From the NCBI GenBank assembly GCA_037693485.1, contig CM075354.1, positions 95,663,001 through 95,727,000 of the forward strand: a stretch of 64,000 nt of DNA. The letters are read 5' to 3'. The notes beneath the pieces were generated by a model. It ran no database searches. It was given only the letters and a program-made list of their open reading frames with translations, and was not told the origin of the DNA. This document shows, piece by piece, positions 54,480-64,000 of the stretch (its first letter is position 1; each line of letters starts with the position of its first letter). The position numbers and the translations under genes are program-made. This DNA is from Kitagawia praeruptora (taxonomy: Eukaryota > Streptophyta > Magnoliopsida > Apiales > Apiaceae).

Positions 54480-54499
54480 TTCGACCAGGCCTGGTCGAA
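54480..54499. repeat. Perfect 20-bp palindrome
   Basis: TTCGACCAGGCCTGGTCGAA. Related half-sites (TTCGACCAG, TCGAACCGAG, TCGATCAG) are scattered over 32320-33005 on the other side of the Ty3 insertion, so it belongs to the interrupted host repeat. Confidence 0.9.
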
Positions 54500-54600
54500 G
54501 TCGACCATGTTAATGTTTTTGGCAAAAATGCAATTTGGTACCTCAAGTTTCGTACACTTTACAAAAGGAATAATGCAATTTACAAAATTTTAAGAAAAAT

Positions 54601-55310
54601 ACCTGTGGGTACATAAAAATTCCTAAAATATTAAGAATAATTAATAATAATACTTGTGGGTACATAAAAATTCCTAAATTAATTGGAAAAATTATGAAAA
54701 ATACCCATGGGTACCTAAAAATTCCTAAATTATTAGGAATAATTAATAAAATACCTGTTGGTACATTAAAATTCCTAAAATATTTGGAAAAATTAAGGAA
54801 AATACCTGTGAGTACGCAAAAATTCCTAAATTATTAGGAAAAATTTAGAAAAATATATGTGGGTACATAAAAATTCTTAAATTATTAGGAATAATTAATA
54901 AAAATACCCGTGGGTACATAAAAATTCCTAAATTATTAGGAAAAATTAATAAAAATACCTGTTGGTACATTAAAATTCCTAAATTATTAGGAATAATTAA
55001 TAAAAATACCTGTTGGTACATTAAAATTCCTAAATTATTAGGAATAATTAAGAAAAATACCTGTGGGTACCTAAAAATTCCTAAATTATTAGGAAAAATT
55101 TAGAAAAATACCTGTGGGTACATAAAAATTCCTGAATTATTTAGAAAAATTTTGAAAAATACCCGTGGGTACCTAAAAATTCTTAATTATTAGGAATAAA
55201 TAAGGAAAATACCTGTGGGTACATATAATTCCTAAAATATTAGGAAAAATTAAGGAAAATACCTGTGAGTACGCAAAAATTCCTTATAAATTTGGAAAAG
55301 TACAAAACAA
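54601..55310 (+). repeat. Minisatellite of about 51 bp, about 14 units
   Basis: The landmark ACCTGTGGGTACATAAAAAT returns every 48-53 bp from 54601 to about 55261. Each unit contains the inverted repeat TCCTAA...TTAGGA. Units vary at a few positions (GTGGGTAC, GTTGGTAC, GTGAGTAC). No coding potential. Confidence 0.9.
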
Positions 55311-55565
55311 TACGAGGAAAATTTTAGAAAAATTTTCTTGACAAATTGAGAGATAATTTATGCTAACAATGCATAAAAACTCTATAAAAGTGCCGAAATT
55401 GCTAAAAGCAAGCACAAATTAAAGTCTCGAATAAGGCCAATCGTCGTAAATGTGTAGGTCGCTCCACACTTTACAATAAGACGATACTCGTGAAACACTA
55501 GTGTATTAAATCCCCGGTAAGGGAACGAAAAAAAACCCCGAGTCTCGAAAAAGGCAAATTAAAAC
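55311..55565. other. Noncoding flank between minisatellite and R2-B
   Basis: No gene recognised. This is the sequence into which R2-B inserted; bases before 55566 (AAATTAAAAC) include one half of its TSD, whose partner is lost. Confidence 0.5.
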
Positions 55566-56066
55566 TGTTGCCCAGTAATAAATAATTGTAAAAGGGGGGT
55601 TGAATACAATTGTATAAGATTTTCGACTTTAATAGAATTAATAACACAAGTATGAAACAATAACAACTTTATTAATTCTGATATAAAACTGTTACAAACT
55701 CTCTCAAGAAATACCAAATTCTCAAGAGCTGCTAGGTTACAAGATGACTCGAGTAAGTGATCACAATCATGTAAAACCTAAACTATGTTTATATACTCTA
55801 CACAGCTACACTATCAATTACAAGATATATTCAATCAATTACATACGACTCTTAATACATATCTTGAATGATAGCTGCCTTCCTATAATCTAAGAACCGC
55901 CATATCAATTCTCCTTGATCTCTAGACTGATGAGAATCTCCACGTAATCCTGACCAGCTTACAATCCTGATAACAACCCAATACTGACGTTGTATTACTA
56001 ACGATGTCAGCATCAGTATCTGATCAGTAGTCCAGATCCTGATATCACTTGAATCAATATCTAACA
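55566..56066 (-). repeat. R2-B 3' LTR (501 bp)
   Basis: TGTTGCCCAG...ATCTAACA. TATATAAA (minus) at 55788-55795. U3 (55900-56066) is rich in CTGAT/ATCAG motifs. AATTGTA (55584-55590) pairs with TACAATT (55605-55611) around a G-run (C-run in the sense). Confidence 0.92.
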
Positions 56067-56143
56067 ATCTCCCCCAATTTGTACTTAATGAAATAAAGCA
56101 CAAATTATTTGATTCAATGATGTCAAAAACTCAAAACAAAATT

Positions 56144-59100
56144 CTACAAGAAATCTTTAGGCTCAGTCTCAGAAATCCTTACAAAGAAATTACTTATCTG
56201 CAAGAAACTTGATAGTAACTCTTCTTCTTTTTCTTCCAGAATCTGAATCAATCTTTTCTTCAACTTCTTATGTTCTTCACTATTCTTGTTAATCTGATAG
56301 ATACCAGCCCTGAGATTTTGAATTGACTTCCTTGGTAAGTCTAACTCTCCCAACAGTAAATATGCAAGATCTCTTCCACCAGGATTCAAAGACAACTGTT
56401 CTTGATACAGTATTACTTCTTTAACAGCTGAACCCTTTTGCATTTGTACTTTTTGCCCTTCTGAATTCAAGTACATGGGAGTGAAATTACCATCATACCT
56501 TGATCCTCCTTCCAAATATCTGGATTTGATTGTCATGAAGATCATAGTACACCAGTTTTTGTAAACACTGGCTTCTACATCAGGAATGCTTCTATTTTCA
56601 AGAAAATAGAGAACATATTTCAGCTCTTTTGTTGATTTACATAATACCTCATGAATACTCAGCCTCTTGACACTTTTGTCTTTCATGAAGTACAATAATT
56701 TTTCCATCATCTTACCATCCATCTTGCAAGCAACAATTGCAACAGATTCAAGCTCCCAAAGATCATCAACAGATAATTTGTCACCCAATCTTCTAGTAAG
56801 AAAATGTTGATCTGCTTGAAATGTAGGTTTGAATTCCAAATCCCTAGAACCAAATCCTCCTCGATTGTAAGGTTCCAGTCCCTTCAGATCATAATTCATC
56901 TTAATCCACCTTGTGGAGATTTATCAGGCTTATAAGATTTTGCTTTCTGAAGTCCAGGGATCATTGGAGGTTCTGAGATTACTCTACCAGACTTAAAAAC
57001 AACTGGTCCAATATATTTCATGTCATCAACTTCTATCCACTTTTTTCTTCTCTTCTTTGTTTGTGGAGGTTCTGATTCTTCCTCCTTCACTTGCTTAGAT
57101 TTATCAACAAATAATTCCTTTTCAGAATTAACCAGCCTTCTGAAATATTCTTTGCTAGCACTTTCAGCAATATCATTTGCACTGTCTCTGACTTCTCTAG
57201 ATTTTCTAACATCACCAGTATCAGAGACAACAGTCTCCTTCTTTGCTTCTTCAACTTTCTTTTTCTTTCTCACAAAAGGAGTTTCTTCTTCTGTTCTACC
57301 AGGCTCATCAAATACATTTGATGATGGAAAATATTCAAGAGATAATAGAGTTTTCTTCTTTAAATCTTCAGTAATCTTCTCTATTCTGATTCCACTAGAT
57401 CTTTTCTACCTTTTGATTGACTGAGTAGGCTTTCTTCCTTTACCACTGCCTCTGCTTCCTCTGCCTCTTCCTCTACCTGCAGTAGGAGTTTCTTTCTGTC
57501 TAGCGATCTCCTCAAAAATCCTGTTTTGCTCCTTTACAATTTCATCAGTAGTCATATCAGGATTTTTTTCAGAAGTTAATTCAAGTGCCTTCTTAGCATG
57601 ATACTGATGAAACTTATCACTATTTCGATAAACAAGTTCACTTCCTCCTGATTCAGTGATAATCTCTTCAAAAAGATGAGGAGCATCATGTACACAAGTA
57701 ATTAACATTTCTTCATCACCTTCAAGAATTGTAGGAAGAGTTTGCCTTTGACTTCGACTAGATGATGAAAATTGTTCTTCTATCTCGATTTGAGATTTAA
57801 CAACTGTTGTCACAGTTCTTTTTCCAGATTTAGAAACATGAGTTGACTGATTAGTTTGAGTCTGAGTTGAACTCCTCCCCTTTACCAAACCAGCATCAGA
57901 GGTTCCTTTTCCTTTTCCATATTGTTGAGCACTAGCACCACCATCATTTCCAGAAGTATCATCATCATCCTTTCTCACAACTGATTTAGGTGTGCATTTT
58001 GACTACCTTCTCCCCCTTTTTGACATCAGTATCATCTCCAAGCAAGAAGGATACAATAAATTTAAGAGATTCTTCAACAGTAGTCATCCTAGATTCCAGA
58101 GTAGATAAGCGAGAATCCACACGTTGCTCAACTCCTTGAACTACTTTCGCAACATTGTGCATTTGAGAAGAAGTAGCATGTGTAGACAAAGCAACAAGAA
58201 TATCAGCACGTACTCTGTCACTATGTGCAGAGACAGAATTAATTTCATCCTTCAATCCATGTGCCAGAATAGTAGTCGTCTTCAAATGTGCTTTAAGATC
58301 AGACTTGGTCATCTTCGAGACAACATGCTTAGAGTGAAAAAGAGCATTTGGAAAACTGATATGACTAGTATGTGAATCCCACTCTTGATTCCACTCAGTC
58401 CTCCGTACATCTTGAATATGGACAGGAATAATGTTATTGTATTCTCCCCATCGTTCATCTCGATCAGCCTGAGATTGCATAAACTTACTGGATGAGCCAT
58501 GTCCAGAACCAATACTAGCCTTCAAAGCTACTTGCAGTTGTGCTTCTTCAGGATCATGATTATCATCATCTACATCATCATCTGAGCTATCATTAGCCTC
58601 AGGAATTTCATCATCCACATTGTCATCAGAATGCATAACACCTTTTAACTTCAAATCAACAAAAGATGGAACGGTTGTATCCTGACAACCTGCATGAGCA
58701 AAAGAACAAAACCTACATCTCTCTGTTCTTTTAAAGTGATCTCATCACTTCTCACAGTATGACCTAAGTTGCTTTCATTAGCAACTTCTACCTCACTAGA
58801 AGTTTGAAACTTCTCACTCAAGTCTACCTCTCCTTTTGCCAGTTCAGGAGACTACCTCTCATCACTCTTCTTTTTCTCTAATTGTTTACTCTCATTCTCA
58901 CTAGAAAGGCTCTGGCTCACTATTTGTGAAGAAATAAGAGGTGGCTGAGAAGAGTGGTCTGAAGTCATACAGATAGAGGTATCCCTTGTATCAAGTCTAT
59001 CTGTAATCATACTATCAATAGTAAGAGAAACAGAGATAGAAGTGTTACCTGATGAAGTAGATTCCATAGGTCTCGAAGAGATTGGTTCTATCAACAATGG

Positions 59101-61057
59101 AATACTAAGATCATCTGCATTAGGATGGTGACTTGCATCAGTATTTGGTACTGATGGTTCTTGTATATTCTGATGTTGCGAAGCTTCTTCAACACTTTGA
59201 GTCAAAGGATCTTGTGTGCTTCCCTCAAATGCAATTTCCTTTAGTACCTCATCACAATCAGCACTATATTGAGCATGAGCAGCTTTATCTGCCAGACTTT
59301 GATCTAAATCAATTTCAATTTCAGAAATCCCTTGAGCAATGTCAGGAAATGCCTGTGCTGATGTGATTTTGCCTGCATCTTCACTTTGAGAAGATGGTTC
59401 TTGTGGGGCAGGAACATTCTTGTCTTCACCTTCCCTTTGAGAAAGTGGTTCTTGTGGGACTGTTCCTTCAGTAATGTCTGCATCCACACTTTGTGTGGAT
59501 GGTTCTTGTGTGACTGGATCTGTAGTAGTTGTTGAACTACTTTGAAGTTCAGGTTCTTGTGGACTAGATCCTTTCAGAGGTGATAATGTCCTCTGTTTCT
59601 TTTGTCGTTTAAAAACTTTTGCTGCAGCTAGTTGTTGTTCATAAAGAGGTGGTGGCTTTTGTCCAAGTTTGACAGCAATGCCAACAACCTGTTCCAGTGA
59701 CATATCAAACGTCCTCTTCTGTGGTGAAGTAGAGACTGAAGAATCAGAAACTTCGACTACTTGTTCAGAAGAGATTTGCTGAGTGGAAATATTAGGATCA
59801 AAAGATGCATCAGGAACAGATGATGTGATGATACCAGGGTTTGCCATCAACTTTACGTTTTCAGTAATGTCATTTTTTTCCTGTGAAATATAGAACTTGG
59901 TTTTCTTTATCAATCTCCTCCGTTTCTTTGGTTTTTCTAACCTTTCTGTCTCCTCAGTAACAACTACAACTACTTCCCTTTTCTTTAAAGAAACTGATAG
60001 AGGTACTCTGTCATCCTCATAGTCATAATCAGAGCCAGAATCCACCTTCTGAGTGAATTTCCTCTTTTCTCCTGTTTCGTTATGCTCCCCTATGTTAATC
60101 AAAGACTGATCACCTTTTGAATCAGGTTTCTTCAACACTAGGACCCCTTGTTCACCTCCTTGTTCCTTCTTTTAAGAGTGTGGTGGAGTGGAGAAATCCT
60201 TTGATCCTATTGCCTTCCAGACACATCAGATCTAGTTGATTTCTTAGATTTTACAACTGATGTCTTTTGAGAGACATTAGAGGTGGTTGATTGTTTAGAG
60301 AAGTGTTTGGGTAGTATGTTTTGGTCAGAAATAGAATGTGTAGTGTCCTGTCTCATAGCATCAAAATCAGTTCCATGACCCTTAGTAATCGATCCATAAT
60401 AAGTAGACATTCTCTTTGCTAAAAGAAGCCTGACCTCATTAGGAATAAATGCATTAGTACCTTCAAAACCATTTGCCTTATCACTTTTAAGCAGAAAACT
60501 GATATTATTAGCAGAAATCTTAAAGATAGGCAATTCTGTATCATCAGCAAATTCAACATTGGGACATAAGTACGAGAACATTAACTGAATAAATCTAATA
60601 TAGCAGACAAAGCCAAATTTATCTTTCTTTCTAGCGGTTAATGCTCGTAATATGAAAGACCCATAATCAAAAGGAGTTTCATAGATTAGAGAGTACCCAA
60701 TGTGAACTGAAGCAGTAGGTAAGGCATCAAAGTTAGACACCTTATTCAGAAAACACCTACTGATGGTATCAAAGAAGAAATTACATTCCTTCTTTAGCTT
60801 GGTTCTGAATAAATCTCCAAATTTCTTTGGTTGTCCATTGTAGCCCAAACTTAGAGCAAACTCCAGAAGAAAAGCATCAGTAATCTTTTCTGGAGTCTCA
60901 CCATTTAGAGATGGTAGTTGGAGAGCTTTACAAACAACATCTGGAGTAACATGATGCGTAACACCATTGTATTCAAAAGTCATATTTGGCCTTCCTAATG
61001 TCATACATTCACCAAAGACAGTAGTACGCCACACCTGCATAACACACTTAAAAGAAA
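56144..61057 (-). pseudogene. R2-B long 3' ORF, decayed and 5'-truncated
   Basis: Homologue of 6067-11238. Order on the minus strand: N-terminal domain (VMQVWRTTVFG, VTHHVTPDVV, GYSLIYETPFDYGSFIL) from about 61057; a 1-nt deletion near 60212; Ser/Pro/QEP-repeat middle (60138-58852) ending in a TAG; candidate 74-nt intron (58755-58682); helical part (58681-57986); then further shifts near 57980, a TAG near 57406, another shift near 56897, and a C-terminal region ending at TAA 56144. Comparison with R2-A shows most stops are private to one copy, so the ancestor encoded a protein of roughly 1600-1700 residues. Role unknown. Confidence 0.8.
58682..58755 (-). other. Probable 74-nt intron in the R2-B 3' ORF
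   Basis: On the minus strand it begins GTGAGAAGTG, contains TTTTGTTCTTTTGCTCATGC and ends TTGTCAG. Both ends are phase 0, and removal joins the 58852-60138 frame to the 57986-58654 frame. Length equals that of the R2-A candidate although internal indels differ. Confidence 0.5.
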
Positions 61058-61060
61058 CTC

Positions 61061-61480
61061 TCAGGTAGCTGCCAGTTTCTTTGACAAAGGTTAGTCTCTT
61101 GGTATAGCAAGAAACAACAATCTGTGTCAACTTCTACAGCTGAGGCTGAATACATAGCTGCTGGAAGTTGCTGTGCTCAAGTGCTTTGGATTAGAAATCA
61201 ACTTAGAGACTATGGACTTGTGTTGGAAAGAATTCCAATCATGTGTGACAACAAAAGTGCAATCTCTATAGTTGCCAATCCTGTCAATCATTCTAGGACA
61301 AAGCACATTGACATCAGATATCATTTCATAAGGGAACATGCAACTAATGGAACCATTGAGTTGCATTATGTTTCTACAGACAAACGACTAGCTGATATAT
61401 TCACTAAGCCATTAGATGAAGCCACCTTCACAAGGTTGGTTAGTGAGATTGGAATGCTGAATTCTTCAGATTCTGGCTAA
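61061..61480 (+). pseudogene. pol: R5 RNase H fragment
   Basis: The frame reads SGSCQFL, a TGA where relatives have Gly, then QRLVSWYSKKQQSVSTSTAE, AEYIAAGSCC, CDNKSAISIV, the HIDIRYHFIREH motif and DIFTKPL, ending in TAA at 61478-61480. All of RT and earlier pol is missing at the junction with R2-B. The fragment is otherwise well preserved. Confidence 0.9.
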
Positions 61481-62320
61481 GTGAATACAGCATCTAGATT
61501 GTTGCAGCAGTAAACACTTACTTTATCTAAATTCTTAATATTTTTGGAGTAAGTGTTGGCTGAAATATGATTTATAAATATTTCAAATCTGTTGCATATT
61601 TAGAAAATCATATTCTCTTGTTAACTCGAAATTTCCATGAAATTTTGAGAAAATCACTGTTTAATTTGCTAGAATATTCGTGAATGAATATGGCTGGTAA
61701 ATTTAAAAGGATAGTGAAAATTGAGTTTCTATGAGTATAATTCGACAAGTCAGACTTCTCAAGTGATTCACTATTCGACATCTCTAACAAGTCTCATTAG
61801 AGCACTCTCGAGTTCTCGAATAGAGTCTTTTAGAGTTCTCGAATAGAGGTTTCCTTGACTTCTCGAATATAGTGTTTTAGTTCTCGATTGACTGAGTTCT
61901 CGAATACTATATTTGAGTTCTCGAATCATTTGAAAAGGCTGATTTCTCGCTGAATTTTAACCGATTTTGGATTTTTATTCAGAATTCAGAATTACTCATA
62001 AAAACATATTTTACCTAATTTAGATTTATTTCTAAGTTAGATAACTGCCAGCTGTGAGCTACAATCTGCTTGAGTTATCGAATAAGCCTTTCTTGACTTC
62101 TCGAATAGTTGTTTTCTACTTCTCGAATGCCTGACTTGTCGATACAGAACATATATCTAATCGACAATTCAAGTACTTCATACTTTTACAACTTCACATT
62201 TATTCGATTCATTTCATTCGATTTCTCAAGCATCCAAACTCCCAAAACCTCTGAAACCCTAACTGCAAAAGCTAAATTTCTTCTTCAACCTTCGATTTCT
62301 TCTCTCTCTCTCTCACACAA
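61481..62320 (+). promoter_or_regulatory. R5 spacer: TTCTCGAAT array and leader of the 3' ORF
   Basis: About ten copies of (A/G)TTCTCGAAT(A) and variants lie at 61740-62140. Further on, a telo-box AAACCCTAA (62254-62262) and a CT-rich tract TTCTTCTCTCTCTCTCTC (about 62290-62312) directly precede the ATG at 62321. These are features of plant 5' leaders. No gene is present in the stretch. Confidence 0.55.
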
Positions 62321-64000
62321 ATGGCAACAGTAAAGTTCAACACCAATTTCATTGCTCTAACTAGTGATGTTGAAGCACCCAACGCCAATTTCAAGTGCTT
62401 TGTGAAGTGGATGTCTGAATTGTACATTAAGAATGCTCTATCTGTTAACCCAACTCTGTACCTCGACATTCTAGAACAGTTTTGGCAGTCTGCTACAGTG
62501 GAGGTGGTGGCTCTTGACTCTGCAATATCCTCGTACATCATCTACTGCAAGATTCAAGACAAAAATCTCACTATCACCACAGAGGATATGAATGAGGCAC
62601 TTGGGATGGGTACCAAAGGAGAGGTGTATGACCCACTTGCTACAAATGCTGAATTAGAAGAATTCTTTGATTTCATCAAATATGCAGACAGAATCAGTCT
62701 TGGACACTTGAACAGGAAGCATTTGAGGAAGGAATGGAGTTATGTGTTTGCTACACTTCTTCAAGTCTTCATTGCAAGAAAATCTAGTTATGACCAAATC
62801 AGTACTCCTGCACAGCAAATAGGCTATGCCTTAGCTTATGGAAAGAAGATAGACGTTGGTCTCATTATTCTGCAGGAGCTGTATGGGAGACTTGGTAAGA
62901 ATTCAGCCAAGAGAGGTAATGAAATTTTCTTCCCTCATTTTATTCAATCTGTCCTTAATTTCTTAGATGATAAATTGATTGAATTAGATGGGATGAATAA
63001 AAATAGAATAAGCTATCCTAAATCCATGACCAAACTTATTTTTGGTAATTTGGAGACTAGGAATGATGTGGATGTAAGACTTAACATAACTCCCTATATG
63101 GAGAGTCTGTTTAGAACTTACCCCCACAACATGCCAACATTTGCCTCCAAGTTTGAGTTAGCTAAGCCCAAGCAAGTAGAACAAAATGCTAACCCAGGGC
63201 TAGCTAACCAATCCTCTTAACCAAACACTCTACCAATCACTGAGCCAACTGCATCATCCTCTCAAAAGGGTGATGTTAGTAAAAAAAAAAAAGAAAGGAA
63301 GTAATGTCTACACCTTTAAATATTCTATCTGAAGCAGCATTAGCTGTTGAACTAGGTCTAGAAAGTGAGGAACCAGAGTCACCCTTACTAAGGCCAAAGA
63401 AGAAGAAGAAAACTAAAACCACCTCTTCAGTCACACAAATGGCTGAAGTTGTAAAATCAGGGGCAAACTGCTCACTAGATGTGTCCTCTCAACAGGGTGC
63501 ATCTATAGAATCTAGCATCCTCCCCAATGCACCTTCTTGTATTGAGTCAGCACATGGGAGTGATAAGGCTGGCACTACACTGAGTGGAGAGCACATCACA
63601 CTTGAAACTCCCTCTATCTCTCAGGGGGAATTGCCAAAATCTACTCTACAAGACACTCCTCTTCCAGAATCTAACACTGAAATTTCTTTGGAACCTGCAA
63701 CTCAGGCAACTGAGATGCAAGGCATTGATCATCAAGAATTTCTTTCTCTTGATGAGCCAATAATTTCAAGTGACTTAGTGCATGACACTCTGCTCACCAC
63801 CCAGGACCCACATTTAGATGGTGAGGGAATGCATGCTGGGGCATATCCTAATGACACCATCACAAACACAGAGGCTTCACTAGTTTTTACTAGAGACTCT
63901 GTGCCTGTGTCAACTGCTGGTGTAACTCATCCCACTTCTGTGGAGACACAGTAGTAGAGTCAATCCATCCGGTTACAGAAGTTGCATCTGTAACTGAGGA
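62321..64000 (+). pseudogene. R5 3' ORF (accessory protein), frameshifted, runs off the edge
   Basis: ATG at 62321 opens a 300-codon domain (WMSELYIKNALSVNPTLY, LEQFWQSATVE, TEDMNEALGMG, RKEWSYVFATLLQVF, YDQISTPAQQIGYAL, IDVGLIILQELYGRL, FFPHFIQSVLNFL) that lines up in pattern with the R4 and R2 N-terminal domains. TAA ends it at 63218-63220, a poly-A run (63281-63293) may mark a frameshift, and a second frame (63304-63954) continues with an acidic, Ser/Thr/Pro-rich region ending at TAG-TAG. The remainder lies beyond the window. Function unknown. Confidence 0.75.

Larger units (their letters stand above)
55566..61057 (-). mobile_element. R2-B copia element, 3' part
   Basis: Minus-strand relative of R2-A: 3' LTR (55566-56066), PPT (56067-56080) and decayed 3' ORF up to about 61057. 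There the sequence changes without any LTR or TSD into plus-strand R5 RNase H. The 5' portion is missing, most simply through a deletion by illegitimate recombination that also removed the left part of R5. Confidence 0.88.
61058..64000 (+). mobile_element. R5 copia element fragment (RNase H, spacer, 3' ORF)
   Basis: A plus-strand element starts abruptly within RNase H and continues past the right edge. It differs from R4 and R2 in spacer motif (TTCTCGAAT) and in 3' ORF sequence, so it is a separate family, but has the same architecture. Confidence 0.85.

Noticed and set aside
54601..55310. CRISPR-like array
   Set aside because: The regular spacing of about 51 bp comes from whole-unit tandem repetition; there are no unique spacers, and the context is a plant nuclear genome.

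Overview
The window is a stretch of plant nuclear DNA, most likely from an angiosperm and probably a eudicot, made almost entirely of transposable elements nested inside one another. I see no intact ordinary host gene, no tRNA or rRNA gene and no CRISPR array. The eukaryotic plant assignment rests on Ty1/copia elements primed by initiator-methionine tRNA (primer-binding site TGGTATCAGAGC), Athila/Tat-type Ty3 sequences, a CACTA DNA transposon carrying intron-containing fragments of plant genes, and plant-style TATA boxes. I cannot name the species.

For reference I label five copia families R1 to R5. Layout from left to right: R1 (minus, 1-4066) holds the start of pol, an intact gag and its 5' LTR, and runs off the left edge. 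It is inserted in the reverse transcriptase of R2-A (plus, 4067-11801), which continues with RNase H, a spacer, a long broken 3' ORF and the 3' LTR. R2-A is in turn inserted in the pol of R3-A (minus, 11802-20695). The R3-A gag is split by a 3.47-kb solo LTR (15010-18480, TSD attgc). R3-A sits in a Ty3-like gag remnant (20696-21314). A block of about 4.36 kb (R3 gag part, R3 LTR, Ty3-like flank) is then repeated in tandem (14545-22383 and 22384-31951). After duplication, copy A took the Ty3 element that left the solo LTR, and copy B took a 5.2-kb CACTA transposon (26268-31471, TSD caa) packed with host exon fragments.

From 31952 the flanking Ty3-like DNA shows repeats of roughly 511 bp. It is interrupted by a very young, non-autonomous Athila/Tat-like element (33006-54455; two 1340-bp LTRs that look nearly identical; TSD accag). 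Inside that lies an even younger, almost complete copia element, R4 (34577-49132; TSD accac), with gag, pol broken by one stop codon, and an intact 1331-residue 3' ORF. After the Ty3 element come a minisatellite of about 51 bp per unit (54601-55310), then R2-B (minus, 55566-61057), abruptly joined to R5 (plus, 61058 to the right edge).

The most interesting signals are not single genes. (1) A stem-loop just before the 3' end of the LTR is kept in R1 to R4, with a compensatory base-pair change. (2) Each copia family carries its own iterated motif of roughly 10 bp, spread over LTR, leader, post-pol spacer and even coding linkers. (3) Three families have a divergent but apparently homologous 3' ORF behind what looks like a host-type promoter or leader, and in R2 it seems to hold a 74-nt intron. 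(4) The CACTA element carries same-strand exon fragments from several plant genes with splice sites preserved.
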